A DNA stretch of 64,000 bases. Source: Physcomitrium patens (lineage: Eukaryota; Streptophyta; Bryopsida; Funariales; Funariaceae). Each line of letters opens with the position of its first letter. Positions within the stretch are counted from its first letter, which is position 1. Made by a program: the position numbers and the translations under genes. Location of the stretch: the NCBI RefSeq assembly GCF_000002425.4, contig NC_037275.1, forward strand, positions 7,445,777 to 7,509,776. The letters are read 5' to 3'. The notes under the pieces are model-generated. The model was not told where the DNA came from. It made no database searches and saw only the letters and a list, made by a program, of their open reading frames with translations. Below, piece after piece: positions 9,607-23,930 of the stretch.

Positions 9607-10706
9607 TGTATTATTCAAAAATAATGGGTAGTTATTGTTTAGCAAGCATCAGGTGTAAAAATTTACTTTGACCAGTAAATTTGTGATTATAAGTCTGACT
9701 GGTATTGTAGCTTCATCTTACAAAGGGACACTCTAAGTGGAACTTTGACTGAAGTTTTATTTTGAAATTGATGTAACGAAAAGCTTCTGCCCTAATCAAG
9801 AGTTTTTTTGAATTGAATGGTGGTAAATCAGTTGTCATGCTTTGTGGGAGAAAAGCATGTTTGTTTAGTACACAGAAAATGATGTTGTCCAAACAATATT
9901 GGTTGTTTGAAGCTACACAACCAGTAATTGAATTGAACTTCTGAATATGATTTGATGCAGCACCTGATTGGATTGAATGAATTTTGAGATATTTGAAAAC
10001 AAAAAGTATTATTGGAGTCAATGGTTCTGTATTCGTTGATAAACACATAAAAAAAATAAAAATAAAAATAAAATAAACGGATATCATGTATTTTTTTATT
10101 TTCCTACAATACATTATGTGCAAAAATTACAACTTACACAAAATATCTATTTTGCATGAATGACAGCTGTATAATATTGTTTGATGCCAAATTGTTATAA
10201 ATTTTAAACTGCAGCTGTTTCTATTCATCACGTGTTGTTGCAAGTGCTTGTGTAGAAACATATCAATATTTAGAAATTTCCTTGTACATGTGCATGTGTT
10301 CACACATGCTTTCAAACAAAGAGTGGGAAACTTTGGCATCAATATTATCAACCTTTCTTCATCTTTTTAACATACATACAAGAAGAAAAAAAGCTGTACT
10401 GATTATCACTTCTGGACTGGTGTTCAGAAAGTGATGATTTTCCTTTACCGAACACCAATTGTTTTACCAATAGGATGCTAACAAATAACATCTACCAAAT
10501 TACAACTATTTTAATGCTTCACCACGTAATAAAAAATAAATAAAACTACTAGATTTGGATTCATTATAAAAACATGCTAGACCTTTTACACAATATTCTT
10601 CCTAGTTTAGACATATCCATCACCAATCTGATAACACACACACACACACACATCTATTCATCCACCTTCCAACACATTCACCCACAGCTAAATTTATTTT
10701 GAGTAG
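9607..10706. other. AT-rich intergenic stretch, no gene recognised
   Basis: It holds only short open frames without domain features and a (CA)n run near 10638-10660. Nothing supports a gene. Confidence 0.5.
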
Positions 10707-11108
10707 GTTTGAAAAGCTTATGGAACCCTACAATGGGTGGTTTTGTTTACCATATTTGCCACTCAAATTCAATAAAATGGGCAGCTCTTTCAGCTCCACC
10801 TGCTAGGTCACTAAAGCCCGTTCACCTGGGACCAGTGGCCTTCATTTATAGCCCCGGAGCCCTACATTGTGAGCCCTTGAAATCATCTAAAATCTCCCCA
10901 TTCTCCGAAAAAGACAAGGGAAGTGGGAAACGAACACATCAATCAACAAATAAACAAATGCTTGTTTAATCCTAACCTGATGGGGCACGCCCATGGAGCC
11001 CCTCACGCCTTCCACCCGATGATAGACCCTATATAAAGGCCACCATGGGATCCCTACCTCTTGGGGTGTGCGTTGGCTGTGGGGTCATGGGGATAGGTTC
11101 ACCTCCCC

Positions 11109-11145
<37 letters not shown>

Positions 11146-13289
11146 ATATGAATATCTTTTTCAGTTAGAGTGATCGGTCCTAATTACATAAGAATTGGGA
11201 GTGAGGAATCCATTCCTTTTTGTGAAAAAGTACTAAAATATACTTTTGGATGAAACTAGTTGACGAAAGCATTGCATACCTTTTTCGGTGGAGCCAATCT
11301 GAGTGAGTGAATGGAACCACGACGGATGAAGTTTAGTTCGACGGTGCGACATATCTATCATTTATTCATCCAAACGTTGAACTTGTCGTTGCTGACGTGT
11401 GATGTTCGACCGAAGATTCTTTTACGACGGTCAACGCTGGTAGTGAGAGTCAAGCGGGGAGAAGGTGGATGAATGTGGGATGAACGTAAGACGAGGAGAA
11501 GAAGCAGAGGTCTGGACCAGAACGAACTCCAGCCCTTTGGATGAGAACGTGGATGGATGACGAATGTTGCGAAGAATCATCTAGTGGATGAAGACCCACA
11601 AGACGCAGCCCGTTGCTTGCGTCTTGTTGTTGTTATTTTTCGAGCGACCTCGTCGTCCACTTCGGTGGAGACGTGCCACTGCTCGTGGAATCAGTGGCCA
11701 CTCACAATCGAAGCTAACGACGAAACAAAAAAAAAGAAAAGAAGGGACGTGGAATCACTCCCATGTTGTGGGACTGGCTCGAGGAGACACGCCTGCGGAA
11801 AGCAAAGTCCAGGCGGCATGAAGGGCAAAAAGGGTGATGACAGACACGCTGCATATCCTCCTCGTGCCTTTTGGGAGTTCGTTCGCACAAAGCCACACTT
11901 TCTTGGTGAAAAAGCGAAGAGAACAGGGAAAATAAATTAATAGGAACCAGAAAACAAGAGTTTCGGATCATGAAGCGTGATCCTGTTTGTCGATCAACCC
12001 CTTTCTATTATTTCGACGTTATTTTTTTTTTGGTGCCGATGTGCTTCGAAAGGCACCTCCTCTCACCTTATCCTCTTCGATTGTCATTGCAAGCTCCGTC
12101 GAGAATCACAGAGCTGTAGCGACAGTAGCTGAATGAAGTGGGGTGGTCACAGATTGGGGAAGGGAAACCTTTCGGTTCGGCGAGAACCTGTTTCCGCAAC
12201 AGAATCGACCTGGGCCGAGAAGGTGATTGGAACCGTGCGGTGGTGCCTGAATCGCTGCAGCGAACGTCGTAACCCTTTGGAAAGCAGCCGCACAAGCGAG
12301 TGCGGCAATCACGGGAGTGTCGCAGAACGCCTGGCTGTGGCACCCTGGTGCGCGGGGTCCCTCGGGTACAATTGGGTTAGGACCGAGGGGGTAGGAATAG
12401 CAAAGGGACAAGGCATGGGACGCTCGTGCCGAGGCTTCGTTTCCTACATGTTCCGCGTTTTGTTCTGATCTCCGGAACTGCGGCTCTTCAGGTCCAGCTC
12501 TCCAGTCTCCTGAACTGCTCCTTCAGGAACCAATATTATTATTATATTTCCCCCACCCAGCTCTCCTGCCTTCCGGATTCAAACCCCGCTCTACTCTCCA
12601 CATCCTCCCCCCCCCCCCCATTCTCTCGCGTCCCTTCCGAGGCGGGATCTCAGGCTGCTGCTGCTTCGAGGAGGTGGAGGAGGAGGAGGGACTGTAGGGC
12701 ACACCCGGTTGTGTACATTCCAGGGCTGCGGTGTCCCTTCCGAGGCGGGATCAGAACCTGGCATTACTCGAGCCCCCCCCTCCCCCCCTCCCCTTCCTCC
12801 TTTACTTGCCGTATTGCTGCTGCTGCCCTTTGGTACGATTGTGCTGTGCTTTGATCACGCGAGCGTTGCCTTTGCACGGCGTTGACTGTGGTGTTTGTGT
12901 GCTTCTCCGCCTTGGGAATGGAGAGTGACACAAGCGCAGCCATTTGTCCCTTTTTTTCATGAGATTTCGGAAGCAATTGGGATATCACAAGAGAGCCTTT
13001 GCACAATTGAAATCACATGTTTTGTTACGTTTTGTTTTTCTGTGTTGCTTCTTTTTCTTCTGTTATGTTTTGTTTTATTTTGTTTGTTCTCGAAGATTGA
13101 TGGGATGATGGCAAATTTGTGCGACTTTTGTTCAAGTCCTTGTTTGTATCATGCATCAAGAGAGTGGGTTGCATGGTTATGCATTTCAAAAATAATCTAT
13201 AAGTTATTTGAATTGTATGAGAAAATGGGGCAAATGTTTTACTCTGGGAGGTTTCGGAATTATGTCAAGTTTTAAATTTCCGGACGTTG
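10707..13289. other. GC-rich intergenic block, no gene assigned
   Basis: Composition resembles host gene-proximal DNA: G+C-rich, with C runs at about 12607-12619 and 12774-12791. Several overlapping open frames on both strands lack domains. A TATA-like CTATATAAAGG lies near 11029-11039 and a (TA)n run near 11112-11143. A 20-bp direct repeat occurs at 12630-12649 and 12733-12752. It may contain untranslated or first-exon sequence of a host gene, but I cannot show one. Confidence 0.4.
12630..12752 (+). repeat. Short direct repeat pair (20 bp, copies 103 bp apart)
   Basis: GTCCCTTCCGAGGCGGGATC occurs at 12630-12649 and again at 12733-12752. Confidence 0.8.
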
Positions 13290-13293
13290 GCAT

Positions 13294-13334
<41 letters not shown>
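13290..13334. repeat. (TA)n microsatellite
   Basis: Uninterrupted alternating A/T run of about 44 bases, between the GC-rich block and the AT-rich block. Confidence 0.95.
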
Positions 13335-13336
<2 letters not shown>

Positions 13337-14718
13337 TAAAAACTTAGATATTATCAATGTGGCACATTCCTTAAAGCCTCTCAAAAGATTTTTTTTGGGA
13401 TGCTAAGCCATTTGTTCCATGTTGATCAATTCTGCAATCATCACAACTAATATCTTAAATATATTTTAAAATATTGAGGTCACCAAGTGTTTTTGTTTTC
13501 CCGAGACAGTCTATTTAATAATTGTTTTGGATTTTTCTATAAAGTCGTTACATGACTTCAAGTATTTATCTTACATTGTACATAATCTTAATACAAACCA
13601 ATTCTATTGTAGACTTCTATACTATCTTAAGTTTTGATAGATTTAAATATAATATTTTCATTATATTAGATTATGAGTGTATATAAAAAACTCAAGATCT
13701 AGTTTAATGTTTCTAGCCAAATATAACCTATTATGTGTTTGAAGCATCTTTGGATTTGGTATAGATCTCAATGGTGCAAGTGCCTAAAAAGTAGACGACT
13801 TCATTTTTTCTTATCTAAATTACGTAGTTCATAATGTAGATTTTTTTAAACATATATTTTACTGATTTATTATCAAAATAATTCTTTTAAAAAAAATGTA
13901 ACATACAAAAAAATAGCTGGTAAGAGAAATGCAAATTGAATTTTTCATTGAAATACTTATTAGGTAGTGTTTGCATGTTAAATAAATTTAATGTATTATA
14001 TGACACATTTTTTAAAATCAATAGTCTGAAATACAATTGGATCTAAAATATTTTATTATTATTTTTGTATGTAAAAATAAAAAATATTTATTCTAAAAAT
14101 GTAATATAATATAATCTATAAATAATATTTAATTTTTATTTTTAAAGATTTAAAATTTATAATAAATTTGAGCTTGTTATATCGTTATATCATATTCAAA
14201 ACTCAATTACTTATAATAATTCATTGATTTGTAAAATAATAAAAATACATGTGTAAAAAAATGATTGTGTAATGAAGGAAAAAAAAGAAAAAAAAGAAAA
14301 ACAAAACAAAACAAAAAAAATAATATCTACACAAATACTATTTGGTGTTAATTAAAATTTCAAGACATGCTATTTAATGCATCCACTTAAATAATACTCA
14401 ATTTCTTTGAGTCCTATATTGTGGCTATTATGAATAAATATCCAATTAAAAAATATTATGTTTTTAATTTTGATGAGAAGATCTATACAACAAATATATA
14501 ATTTGTTTTTTTAATATCATTAGAGAATTTATAATCTATCATTAAAATATCTAAAAATATAAAATATTCTATTCTATAAAATAATTAGAAATAATAAAAA
14601 TAAAATACTATTACAAATTTTTAAAAATCAAATAAAATATTATTTAATATTTTTAGAAAATAATAAATATTATTAAATTAAATTATTTACAAAAGATTTG
14701 GACAACCAATGTAAGTGA
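13335..14718. other. AT-rich stretch, nothing recognised
   Basis: Very AT-rich, with A-rich and AAAAC-like runs near 14279-14320. There are no open frames of note and no recognisable element ends. Confidence 0.5.
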
Positions 14719-15102
14719 TATTGAAGAAAAAGAACTTTGAAGTCATTAATACATAATATCAGCAAGGTTGCTTATAAAGAGAGTATGGAGTAAGATATCT
14801 TTGACTTCCAACATCCGTTACTTATAGGTGGTAGCTACTACTTTAATAGAAAACTTCCATCTTTTAATGAATACATCCGTCCAACATTCTATCGAGACTA
14901 TCTATTGCTATCTTATCTATTATAAGACTATATCTTTAGCATATTTTTTATACCCTTAAGATCCTTTGTCTATTCATCTAGTTTATTTCTTGGTCTTTTT
15001 ATATATCAAGGGCCAATTTTTTAATCAATAGAAACTTACCTAAAGTAATATCTTCTATAATATAACTTATTCTACTTTTATATTTACTTATTTATTTTAA
15101 TA
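14719..15102 (-). repeat. 3' LTR of the decayed copia element (approximate ends)
   Basis: Matched by eye with the split copy at 21033-21170 plus 25902-25953. The ends are uncertain because of decay. Confidence 0.6.
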
Positions 15103-15116
15103 CTCTCACTTTGTTA

Positions 15117-16230
15117 TTAATCAAAGGCTTTTAATCCTAATGCCTTTATCAATACGTGATGCCTATTCTTTACTAATACCTTTGTAAATAAATCAGCAAG
15201 TATATCTTCCGTTTTACAATACTTCATATCAATTACTTCCATTTCAATCTTCTCTCTTATAATGTGATATTGAATATCAATGTGCTTAATCCTTGAATGA
15301 TGCTTTGGTTTCTTTGCAAATACAAGACATCCTTGATTGTCACACTCCATTGAAGTTGCTTCCATTTGTACTATTCTAACATCCTCTAAAAGTTATGTTA
15401 GCCATATTGCATCTATTGGACTATGGCTTGCTATCATGTATTTGGCATCCATTGTTGACCTTACAATTATGGATTGCTTCTTATAATTCCATAAGATAGC
15501 TCCTACTTCAACAAAAAATACATATCCTGGTGTTAACCTTCTATCATTTGTATCTTTAGTCCAATCCGCATTACAATAACCATGCAAAATAATATTATTA
15601 CCTTCAAGTCACAATTTGAAATGCAAAATACCTTTTAAGTACTTCATGATCCCTTTGATGGTTTTTCAATGGATTGGTCCAACCTTTAATATGTATTGGC
15701 TTATAACATTCACCGCATATGCAAGATCTACCCTTGTGCCAACTATTGCATATACAAATGAATCCATTGTTGCTTTGTATGGAACACCTTGCATTTGACC
15801 TTCTATTTTAGCAAACTCTTCATTTGTGATCTTTATCAACTTCAAATTAACTTCCAAAGGTATATCTATAGACTTACATTCTTTTATATTGAATTGTTTC
15901 AATACTTCTTCAATGTACTTACTTTGGTTCATTGTAATGGTCTTCTTAGCATGATCTTTCACAAATTCTACTCTTAAATAATAATGAAGCTCTCTCAAAT
16001 CACTAATCACATATTTTTTTTAAATTTTGCCTTCAACCAATTCATCATCTTCAATGTATTGGTTAAGATGATGAAATCATCAATATAGATGATAACAATC
16101 AATATGAATTGATTTAATTGCATCACATACATGGAATGATCAATTTTACTTCTTTCAAATCTTTCATTCATGAAGAATATATCAATACATTGATACCATG
16201 CCTTTGATGATTGCTTGAGCTCATACAAAG
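15117..16230 (-). pseudogene. Copia RT / RNase H region relic
   Basis: The minus strand shows a copia RT core with YIDDF (the YVDDM-type site, about 16080) and LYELKQ-like context. RNase H follows with YCNADWTKDTNDRR (about 15560) and TEDILADLFTK (about 15180). These motifs are specific to Ty1/copia. The region is broken. Confidence 0.85.
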
Positions 16231-17879
16231 ATTTTTTTAACTTAAAAACAAAGTGTTATTTGCTTTCTTTAATAAATTCTTGAGATTGATCAAAATAGAC
16301 GTTTCTTTTTAATCTTCTATTTAAAAAAAGCCGTCTTTATATCCATTTGATATATCTCTAAGTCCATTGCTTCTCCAATTGCCATAATATTTCTAATGAT
16401 ATTGAATTTGGCCATGAAAGCAAATGTTTCATTGAAATCAATACCAACAACTTATGAGTAGTGTTTGGCAACCAATCTAGCCTTGTATCTCATAATATTA
16501 TCTATTGCATCCTTCTTAGTTCTAGATACCTACTTACAACTAATTAAAGATTGATTTGATGGAAGTTGAGTCATCTTCCATGTTTTATTGTTTATGAGTG
16601 ATCTGTGCTCTTTTTTCATGGTATTTTCTCACTTCATAGCATCAATAGATTTTATTACATTACACAAATTGAATAGATCAATAAAAACTGTAATATTAGT
16701 ATGTTCTTCATTTACTTGAAGAAAGATGTAATTCATCTATCAATCACCAATTTGTTTTTTATTTCTCAAAAGATATCTCCTTTCACTTGATGAAGATTTA
16801 TTTTCTTGCACTTCAAGGTCTCTTACAACCTTTTTCTTTCTTAAAGCTTGTCTCTTTATAGTTAATGGTTGATACTCGTCATCATCTTTATTTTCAATAT
16901 CTTGATCGTTTTCATTGTCAGTTCTAAAAAGTATAGATATACTTTAATTTACCTTCTTAAGCTCTTTATATTCACTCATATCTTTACTATCTTTATTTTC
17001 ATCATCTTCTTCTTCTTTTTTTATTAGAATTAGAGATGCGTCAAAAAATCCACCATTACTTTTATTTGGATATATTTCCAAGTATTCATAAGTACTCTTA
17101 TGTTCGAAAAATTCTACATCATGACTCTTGATGATCTTTTTGGTTTCTAAATACATGCCTTTTTACCTTCACAACATCCAATAAATACATATTTTGTACC
17201 TTTTGCATCAAATTTGGACATCATATAATTTGATACTTTTGTATAAATAAGACATGCATAAACCCTCATGTGTGAAATACAAGGTTTCTTACTACTCTAA
17301 GTTTTTGGTAGAGTCATTGATGTGAGTGCACTTGTAGGACACGTATTTTTTGTATACACTATAATAACCCTGGCTTTTATCCAAAATTTATACATAATAT
17401 TTTTTGCTTCAAGCATGCTCCTTGCCATCTCTACAATGGTATAATTTACTCTTATAACAATTCTATTTTGTTGTAGAATTTAAAGAATAGAGGTTTGTTT
17501 TACAATGCCTTAAATCTTCAATAAATCATCAAAATTCTTTAATATATACTAACCTCCATTGTTTGTGTACAATATTTTGAGCTTGCACTTACATTGTTTT
17601 TTCACAAATGCCTTAAATTCCTTAAACCTTGAAAAATACTCACTCTTGGCTTTAAGGATATAAATCCATATTTTTTTTAAAAAAATCATCAATAAATATA
17701 TCAAAGTACCTTACTCTTTCAATTGATGGTATTTTCATTGATCTACAAACATCAAAATACACAATTTCCAACAATTTAGTAACATGTTGTTGTATTGTGG
17801 TTTCGCTACCATATAAAAATATTATGTTTATATGTTTGATATACAATATACTAAGTAATATGATAAGAGCCATATTAAT

Positions 17880-19020
17880 GGATTTTAATTGGATGTAGAA
17901 TGTAATTAGATTATTATTTTAAAAAGAGGTTTTTTAAAAGAACTACTATTAAAATTTATATAACTTTATTTTCTTTTGATACTCACTTTTAAGATTAATT
18001 TTTATTGATAGTAACTTTTATATATTTAAAGTCACCTTTGTTAGACATTGGTGATCCTTGAAGTCTTATTTTATTTCTTTTATATGATGTTTAGGACATA
18101 TGTTATGTAAATCTTATTAAAAAAAGAATTGGAAAAGGATCTTGGTAGCAAAAAGAGAAGTTAGGACATCCATATGAAAAAATGGAGATGGATGATAAAA
18201 ATTTCCATTCCTATTGGCCAAAAATCATGTCCAACGGACTTCAAGGAGGCTACCCAAAGCCTTATTAGGGATTAGGATTACCTTTTTGAGGGCATTTGAA
18301 CTTTGGAGACTAAAGTCAGCAAATTTAGATTTTTGGCTATGGTTTTGGTGAAATTTTTGTATAATTTGGAATTTATATGAAAAATATATAGATGCTCAAA
18401 ATTAAGGTGTTGATTTTGTATCTACTGTCACTCTTTTGGACATAATGTGCAAGTATCAAAAACAATAAAAGATTAGTAATTGGGGTTGGAGAGAATACTT
18501 TCTTGAGTATACTTTTGGCATATTATTTGATAGATTCCAAATTAGAATGAAGGAAATATTGCAGGTTGAAGTCAATGCTTGCAATCAAAGAATAGTAAGT
18601 GACACGATTAACTTTATATCTCAAAAATATATTTCTTTATATTTCAAAAATCTAAAATTTTGTAGCATTTGAGTTTTGGATTTTTGAGATATAAAGAAAA
18701 TAGTACTTAAGTCCTTGTAAGTTAAGGTTTGGAGTACCTGCTAGGATTTCTAAGATGCCAAAAGATCGATAAGGATTTTATGGTTCATTTTTTTGTAGTA
18801 AAGTTTAAAAGTAATGGCTATATTATAAAAAAATTGAAAAGAAATTGAATGGTTAGATCAAGAGATATGAATTTCTAAACTTCGGAAGGAAGAAATCATT
18901 GGTAGAATAAATAAGTTTTGATGGGCTTTGCTAAAATTTAGACATTTTATATAAAGCAAAGAGGTTTTGAGAGCCAATACTTTGCATATAAGTTAAAAGA
19001 AGAATAAGTTATTTATTGAA
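17880..19020. other. Unassigned block inside the copia element
   Basis: It has no similarity that I can see to copia proteins on either strand, and lies between integrase-like and protease-like relics. Most simply it is a later insertion of unknown type or fully decayed sequence. Confidence 0.3.
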
Positions 19021-21170
19021 GCTTAGCCAATCAGCTACAGCTAAACTCTCTATAGCTAGATATCTCATGTATTTTTAGATTGTAAATCACGCCTCACAAC
19101 AACATGTTATATCTCTTATTGGAAATGAAGCCTTTTGTTGTTTGCCTTAGATACAATCTTTAGAAGAAAATTTCATCATATTGTGGCTAAATTAACCAAG
19201 ATCCAAGCCACCTACCTAAAATTTAAGCTCTTTTATGCTTTTGGCATTTAATTGACCAAATCGTTGATTCCAAATTCTAAACTTTTTTTAATTTTATAAA
19301 AAGTGAGCAAATGCTGCTACTTCAATTCTATTTACCTTCTTACAATTGAAGAAGTAGAGGTTGCCATCTCTTAAGCCTTAGGCAATATGTTGTCCTCCCA
19401 ATATCTTTACAAAATATCCATTCATATCAAATTGAATCTTTGAACCATTTGATATAAGTTTATTTAGCAAAAGGAGGTTTTTCTTCATCTTTGGCACAAG
19501 TAAGACTTTTTTCAATTTGATCTTCTTCATGCAATTCTTCATGATGATTTCTACTTCAATAAAGCTAATTCCAATGGCTTGTACCATGCCATTGTTTTCT
19601 AATCAAATATTTTTTGCTATAATTTCTTTATAAATATCAAATGAATATTTATATAATATCATGTATTTAGTAGCACCTAAATTTATAATCCACTTGGACA
19701 TAGCAATCATAGAGGCTCCTTCACTTGCCATGAAAGCATAATCATTTCTACCAAAACTATTACTAATATTATTTGCATTCTCTCTATTTCTTCTTTTGGC
19801 TTTGTAGCAATTTTTGGCAAAGTGATCTGATTTTTAAAAATATAGTAATTTTTTATATTTTTTTTAATTATCTTTTTGGTAAAAATATCAACCTTTACTT
19901 TGTTTTGAAAATAGAGCCAAATTATTATTTTAAAGTTTTTTTTTTTTTTTCTTGGTCACTTCATAAGTAAGTCTTGATGTGATATAAGTCGTGGTAAGAT
20001 CCTTCATGTTGATAGACTCCAATGCCACAATGAGGTAGTTGTAGGACTCATAAAGGCTCATGAGCAATGTCAATACAAAGTCCTTATGATCAATTAGCTT
20101 GTCAAGAATTGCTTATTGATTTTCAAGTGCTTTTACCTTGTTAACATGAGCCATGAAGTCCTCTCTTTCTTCTATCTTTATTGTTAAGAACTTCTTTCTT
20201 GTCCATAGAATGTTATCGATGTTTCTATTGTCATACATGTGGTAAAGAGTCTTTTATGCTTTCGCTAATCCATCACAAGTAATTACATATAAAAAATTGG
20301 CATCATCCAAATTTGATGTAATTATGCCAAAAGCCTTCTTTTTATAAATTTTTTACTCCTTCACCTTGACATCAATATCATTGCTTCGAGACTCTTCACT
20401 TTCATCAATAATATTCCAAAAGTCTAATAAAGTCAATAAAAATTCTATTTTCTTATTTAAGTTGTAAAAATTATCACTTCTAAACTTCTTAATGACTCTC
20501 AAGGCCTCATCTTTATTTAAATCCATGTCTAATGAAGAGATATATAAAAAAAGAAAAATAAAAAAATAAGAAAATAAAGCTCTCATAGTAAATAAAAAGG
20601 TCTTCTTGCCTTAGAAAATTCAAAATGCCTCTTTTGTGAATAAAAAAGTGATTTTAATCTTTAATCAATCTCAGCTTTGATAGAAACACTTCTAATCCTA
20701 CAAATATCTTCTTATTACTATATATAAAAAAAAAACCTCTTAAAAAATTCAACATACAAAAGCACAATACTAATACACCAATGATATAATTTAGCAAAGA
20801 AATACAATACTAGTATTTCATAACATCATTCTAAGGTGATTGATATCTTTTAAGACAATGAATGAATTTAATAAAAAATAAGAATAAAACTATATCAATA
20901 ACTAAATACAAAAGAAAATTTAATAGGTATCAAATTCTAATATTAATAATAATCATAAAATCTACTCCTTGTAACAAGAAAGACTTTAAAAAACTTCAAA
21001 AGTCACAACTAAAGGTTAGTGGATCTATAACTTATTGAAGAAAAAGAACTTTGAAGAGACAAATTTATAGTATTAGCAAGGTTGTTCATAAAGAAAGTAT
21101 GGAATAAGATATCTTTTACTTCCATCATTTATTACTTATAGATGGTGGTTGTTGTCGTATAATAATTTGA

Positions 21171-23202
21171 TGTTTATATAATAGATACAGTGCGATTGGA
21201 ACCTTATACAATACCTAATGAAGGTCCTATTTTTTCTTCAAAATCTTCTCTTTATTTTATATTAAATATTATTTTAGAAGTTTTACATTACAAAGCCTTT
21301 GCCTTGTTAGATTTAGGAGCCTCAATATATTTCTTAGATGAAAAATTTGCTAAAAGACTTAGCATATCTTTAATAAAGAAAACTAAATCTGTTCAAGTAG
21401 AAGTCATAGATGGACATCTGTTGTCTTCTGGAGATATTACTCAAGAAACCCTTTCTATAGAAGTAATAAATAATGGTCATAATAGCTTTGTGATATTTGA
21501 TATCATTAAATCTCCCTCTAATCCAATTATTTTAGATTTATTGTAGTTAAAAAAATGCAATCCTTGAGTAGATTGGATTTCTTATACTCTTGACTTTTTT
21601 AAAAGTATAACTAAGAATATAATTAATCAAGTAAAAAATCATAAATTTAGTTTATTTAAACTTGTATTTGTAGGTGTGAGAATTTTTTTGCATGTTGCAA
21701 AAGAAGAATTACCTTGTATCACTTATGCCACACCTTTTTCTAATGGTACAAAGACTTCAAGTAGTATTCCAAACCAATATCAAGATTTTCAAGATATATT
21801 TGAGAAAAAGAATGCAAATACTCTTTCAAAACATCATCCCTATGATTGTTCAATTGACCTTCAAGAAGGTGTATAACTGCCATTTGGACCAATCTACAAT
21901 TAATCACAAAATGAATTGGCTAAACTCAAAGAATATATTGAAGAAAATCTAGCCAAAAATTTCATATGCTATTCCAAATTTCCAGCAAGATCCTCAATTC
22001 TATTTATAAAAATAAAGATGAATCATTGTGGATGTGTGCTGATTATTAAAGACTCAACAAAATCACCATCAAGAACAGGTATCCATTATCTTTAATATCT
22101 AGACTTCTTGATATGTTGAATCAAGCTAAGATCTATACAAAAATAGATCTACGACGAGTATACAATTTGGCATGCATCAGAGAAGGAGATGAATGGAAGA
22201 TTACATTTCAAACCAAGTACTGACATTTTGAATATAATGTCATTCCTTTTTTACTTACAAATATACCATCAGTTTTTCAACATCTTATGAATGATATTTT
22301 TTGAGAGTTTTTAGACGATTTTGTTTTCTGTTATCTAGATGATATTTTGATCTATTCTAAAAAAATAGAAGAACATGGACTACATGTTTATTATGTCTTA
22401 CAAAAATTAAGAAATGCTCAACTCTATGTCAAGATAGAAAAATATGTATTCTATACTATTCAAGTTGACTTCATAAATTACATCATTTCAAATGATGGAC
22501 TTATGATGGATCTTAAGAACGGATTACAAGAACATTCAATATTTCATGTTAGCTCATGTTTTGAATCATCACTAGGTTAATTGGAGCATGTCTTTATCAA
22601 GATTTGAGTTTAATATCACTTATCGGCCAAAAAAATAACAAAGTTTGTCCGATACTCTTTTTAATCGTTCTTATCTTGTACATAAAGAAGGAGATGCAAC
22701 TTTTCATCAATAAAGGATAATTTTATTGAAGTCAAAATAATTTCATCTTCAATTAGTGAAATCAACATTGACTGTTGATTTAATTTTTTTCAAATAAATT
22801 TAATCAAGTATGTCTTCTAATCTTCTTTTTCATGATATCAAAAATATTTCTTCTAAGTCTCTTGATACTTCTAAGTTTGAGTTCAATAATAACATACTTT
22901 ATTTTGTAGGATGACTATATATGTTAGAAAGAGAAGTATGTTTACGTGTTCTTCAAGCAGGTCATAACTTTCCAACAACATGACATTTTAGATATAAGAA
23001 GACTCTGGAGCTAATATCTAGAAATTTTTAGTGGACACAAATATAGAAGGCCGTAAAAGACTTTGTTCAATTGTGTGACATTTTTTCAAGATCAAAAACT
23101 CCTTGGCATTGACCTTATGGACTTCTTTAACTATTACCTATTCCAGAACAACTATGGTCTTCTATTTCTATAGATTTTATTATAGATCTTTCAATCTCAA
23201 GA
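21171..23202 (+). mobile_element. Decayed family A-like Ty3 pol fragment
   Basis: Plus-strand relics of protease ([14 protein letters not shown], about 21300), RT (about 21950-22350, with YLDDILIYS) and the start of integrase match the family A protein order. The fragment sits inside the copia 5' LTR. It is strongly AT-shifted compared with the young copy and has many breaks. It may be one end of the same insertion as the LTR at 25354-25900. Confidence 0.8.
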
Positions 23203-23930
23203 TGTCAAGGACAAGAACATGATAAAAATAAATAAAAAAGTGAGACTTCTTTCAAAGGAAGATGAAAAAATAGAAATAACTTCATATGTATATTAAAAAA
23301 GAAATCGGAATGGCTATTACCAAAAGCCAAGAAAATTATAGGGCCTAAGAACTAGACTAGAAGCAAGAAATGAGTTGACAAGAGTAAAGAAGGCTTCACT
23401 CTTGTCTCTATATATACTATCTAATTAGGGGATACATAGCGATATTTTATAGGACCTCCAATATGTATTGACTTTGTAGGACACATGCCCTGACTTACAA
23501 GGTAAGTTTTTCTACATGTCGCCTACATAGTTAGCTTGGTCTTCAAGCTAACAACATGTGTGGTACATGGTTAACTTATTAACTACGTTTCTAATCCAAA
23601 AAGTCAATTAAAGACACCTATAAAGTCAAAGCAACATCTATGAAGCTTTTAGGAAGCTACCATAGCAAATAATATAGAATTAACTTACTTTTATCTTTTT
23701 TTACTTACTTCTACCTATTTATACATGAAATTATTGACTTACATGCATATATCTATGACATTATTTCTCCTTCTAGGTATGAAGTCCAGAAGGAGCGATC
23801 ATCATATGTTGAGAAAATCTATGATGTGATGAATTGTATTCGCCACGTACTTTGATCTTTATTCTCTTCGAAGATGATTGATAGGGCCTCTCAACCATCT
23901 GTAGTGTCCCATACTAAGGCGAGAAGACCA
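23203..23930 (-). mobile_element. 3' end of another family A copy (LTR plus purine tract and third-ORF relic)
   Basis: An LTR at 23203-23760 (about 558 bp, TGTCAAGGAC...TGACA) is in the same orientation as the young element. It is followed by the equivalent of the polypurine tract and by sequence matching the third-ORF end (ATTGATAGGGCCTCTCAACC). It ends abruptly near 23930. Diverged and broken. Confidence 0.8.

Noticed and set aside
11557-11971. Several overlapping open frames on both strands
   Set aside because: No domain features; mutual overlap suggests chance frames in GC-rich DNA.
12068-12854. Open frames in the GC-rich block near 12100-12850
   Set aside because: Low-complexity Ser/Pro/Arg-rich peptides caused by C- and G-rich tracts; no splice or domain support.
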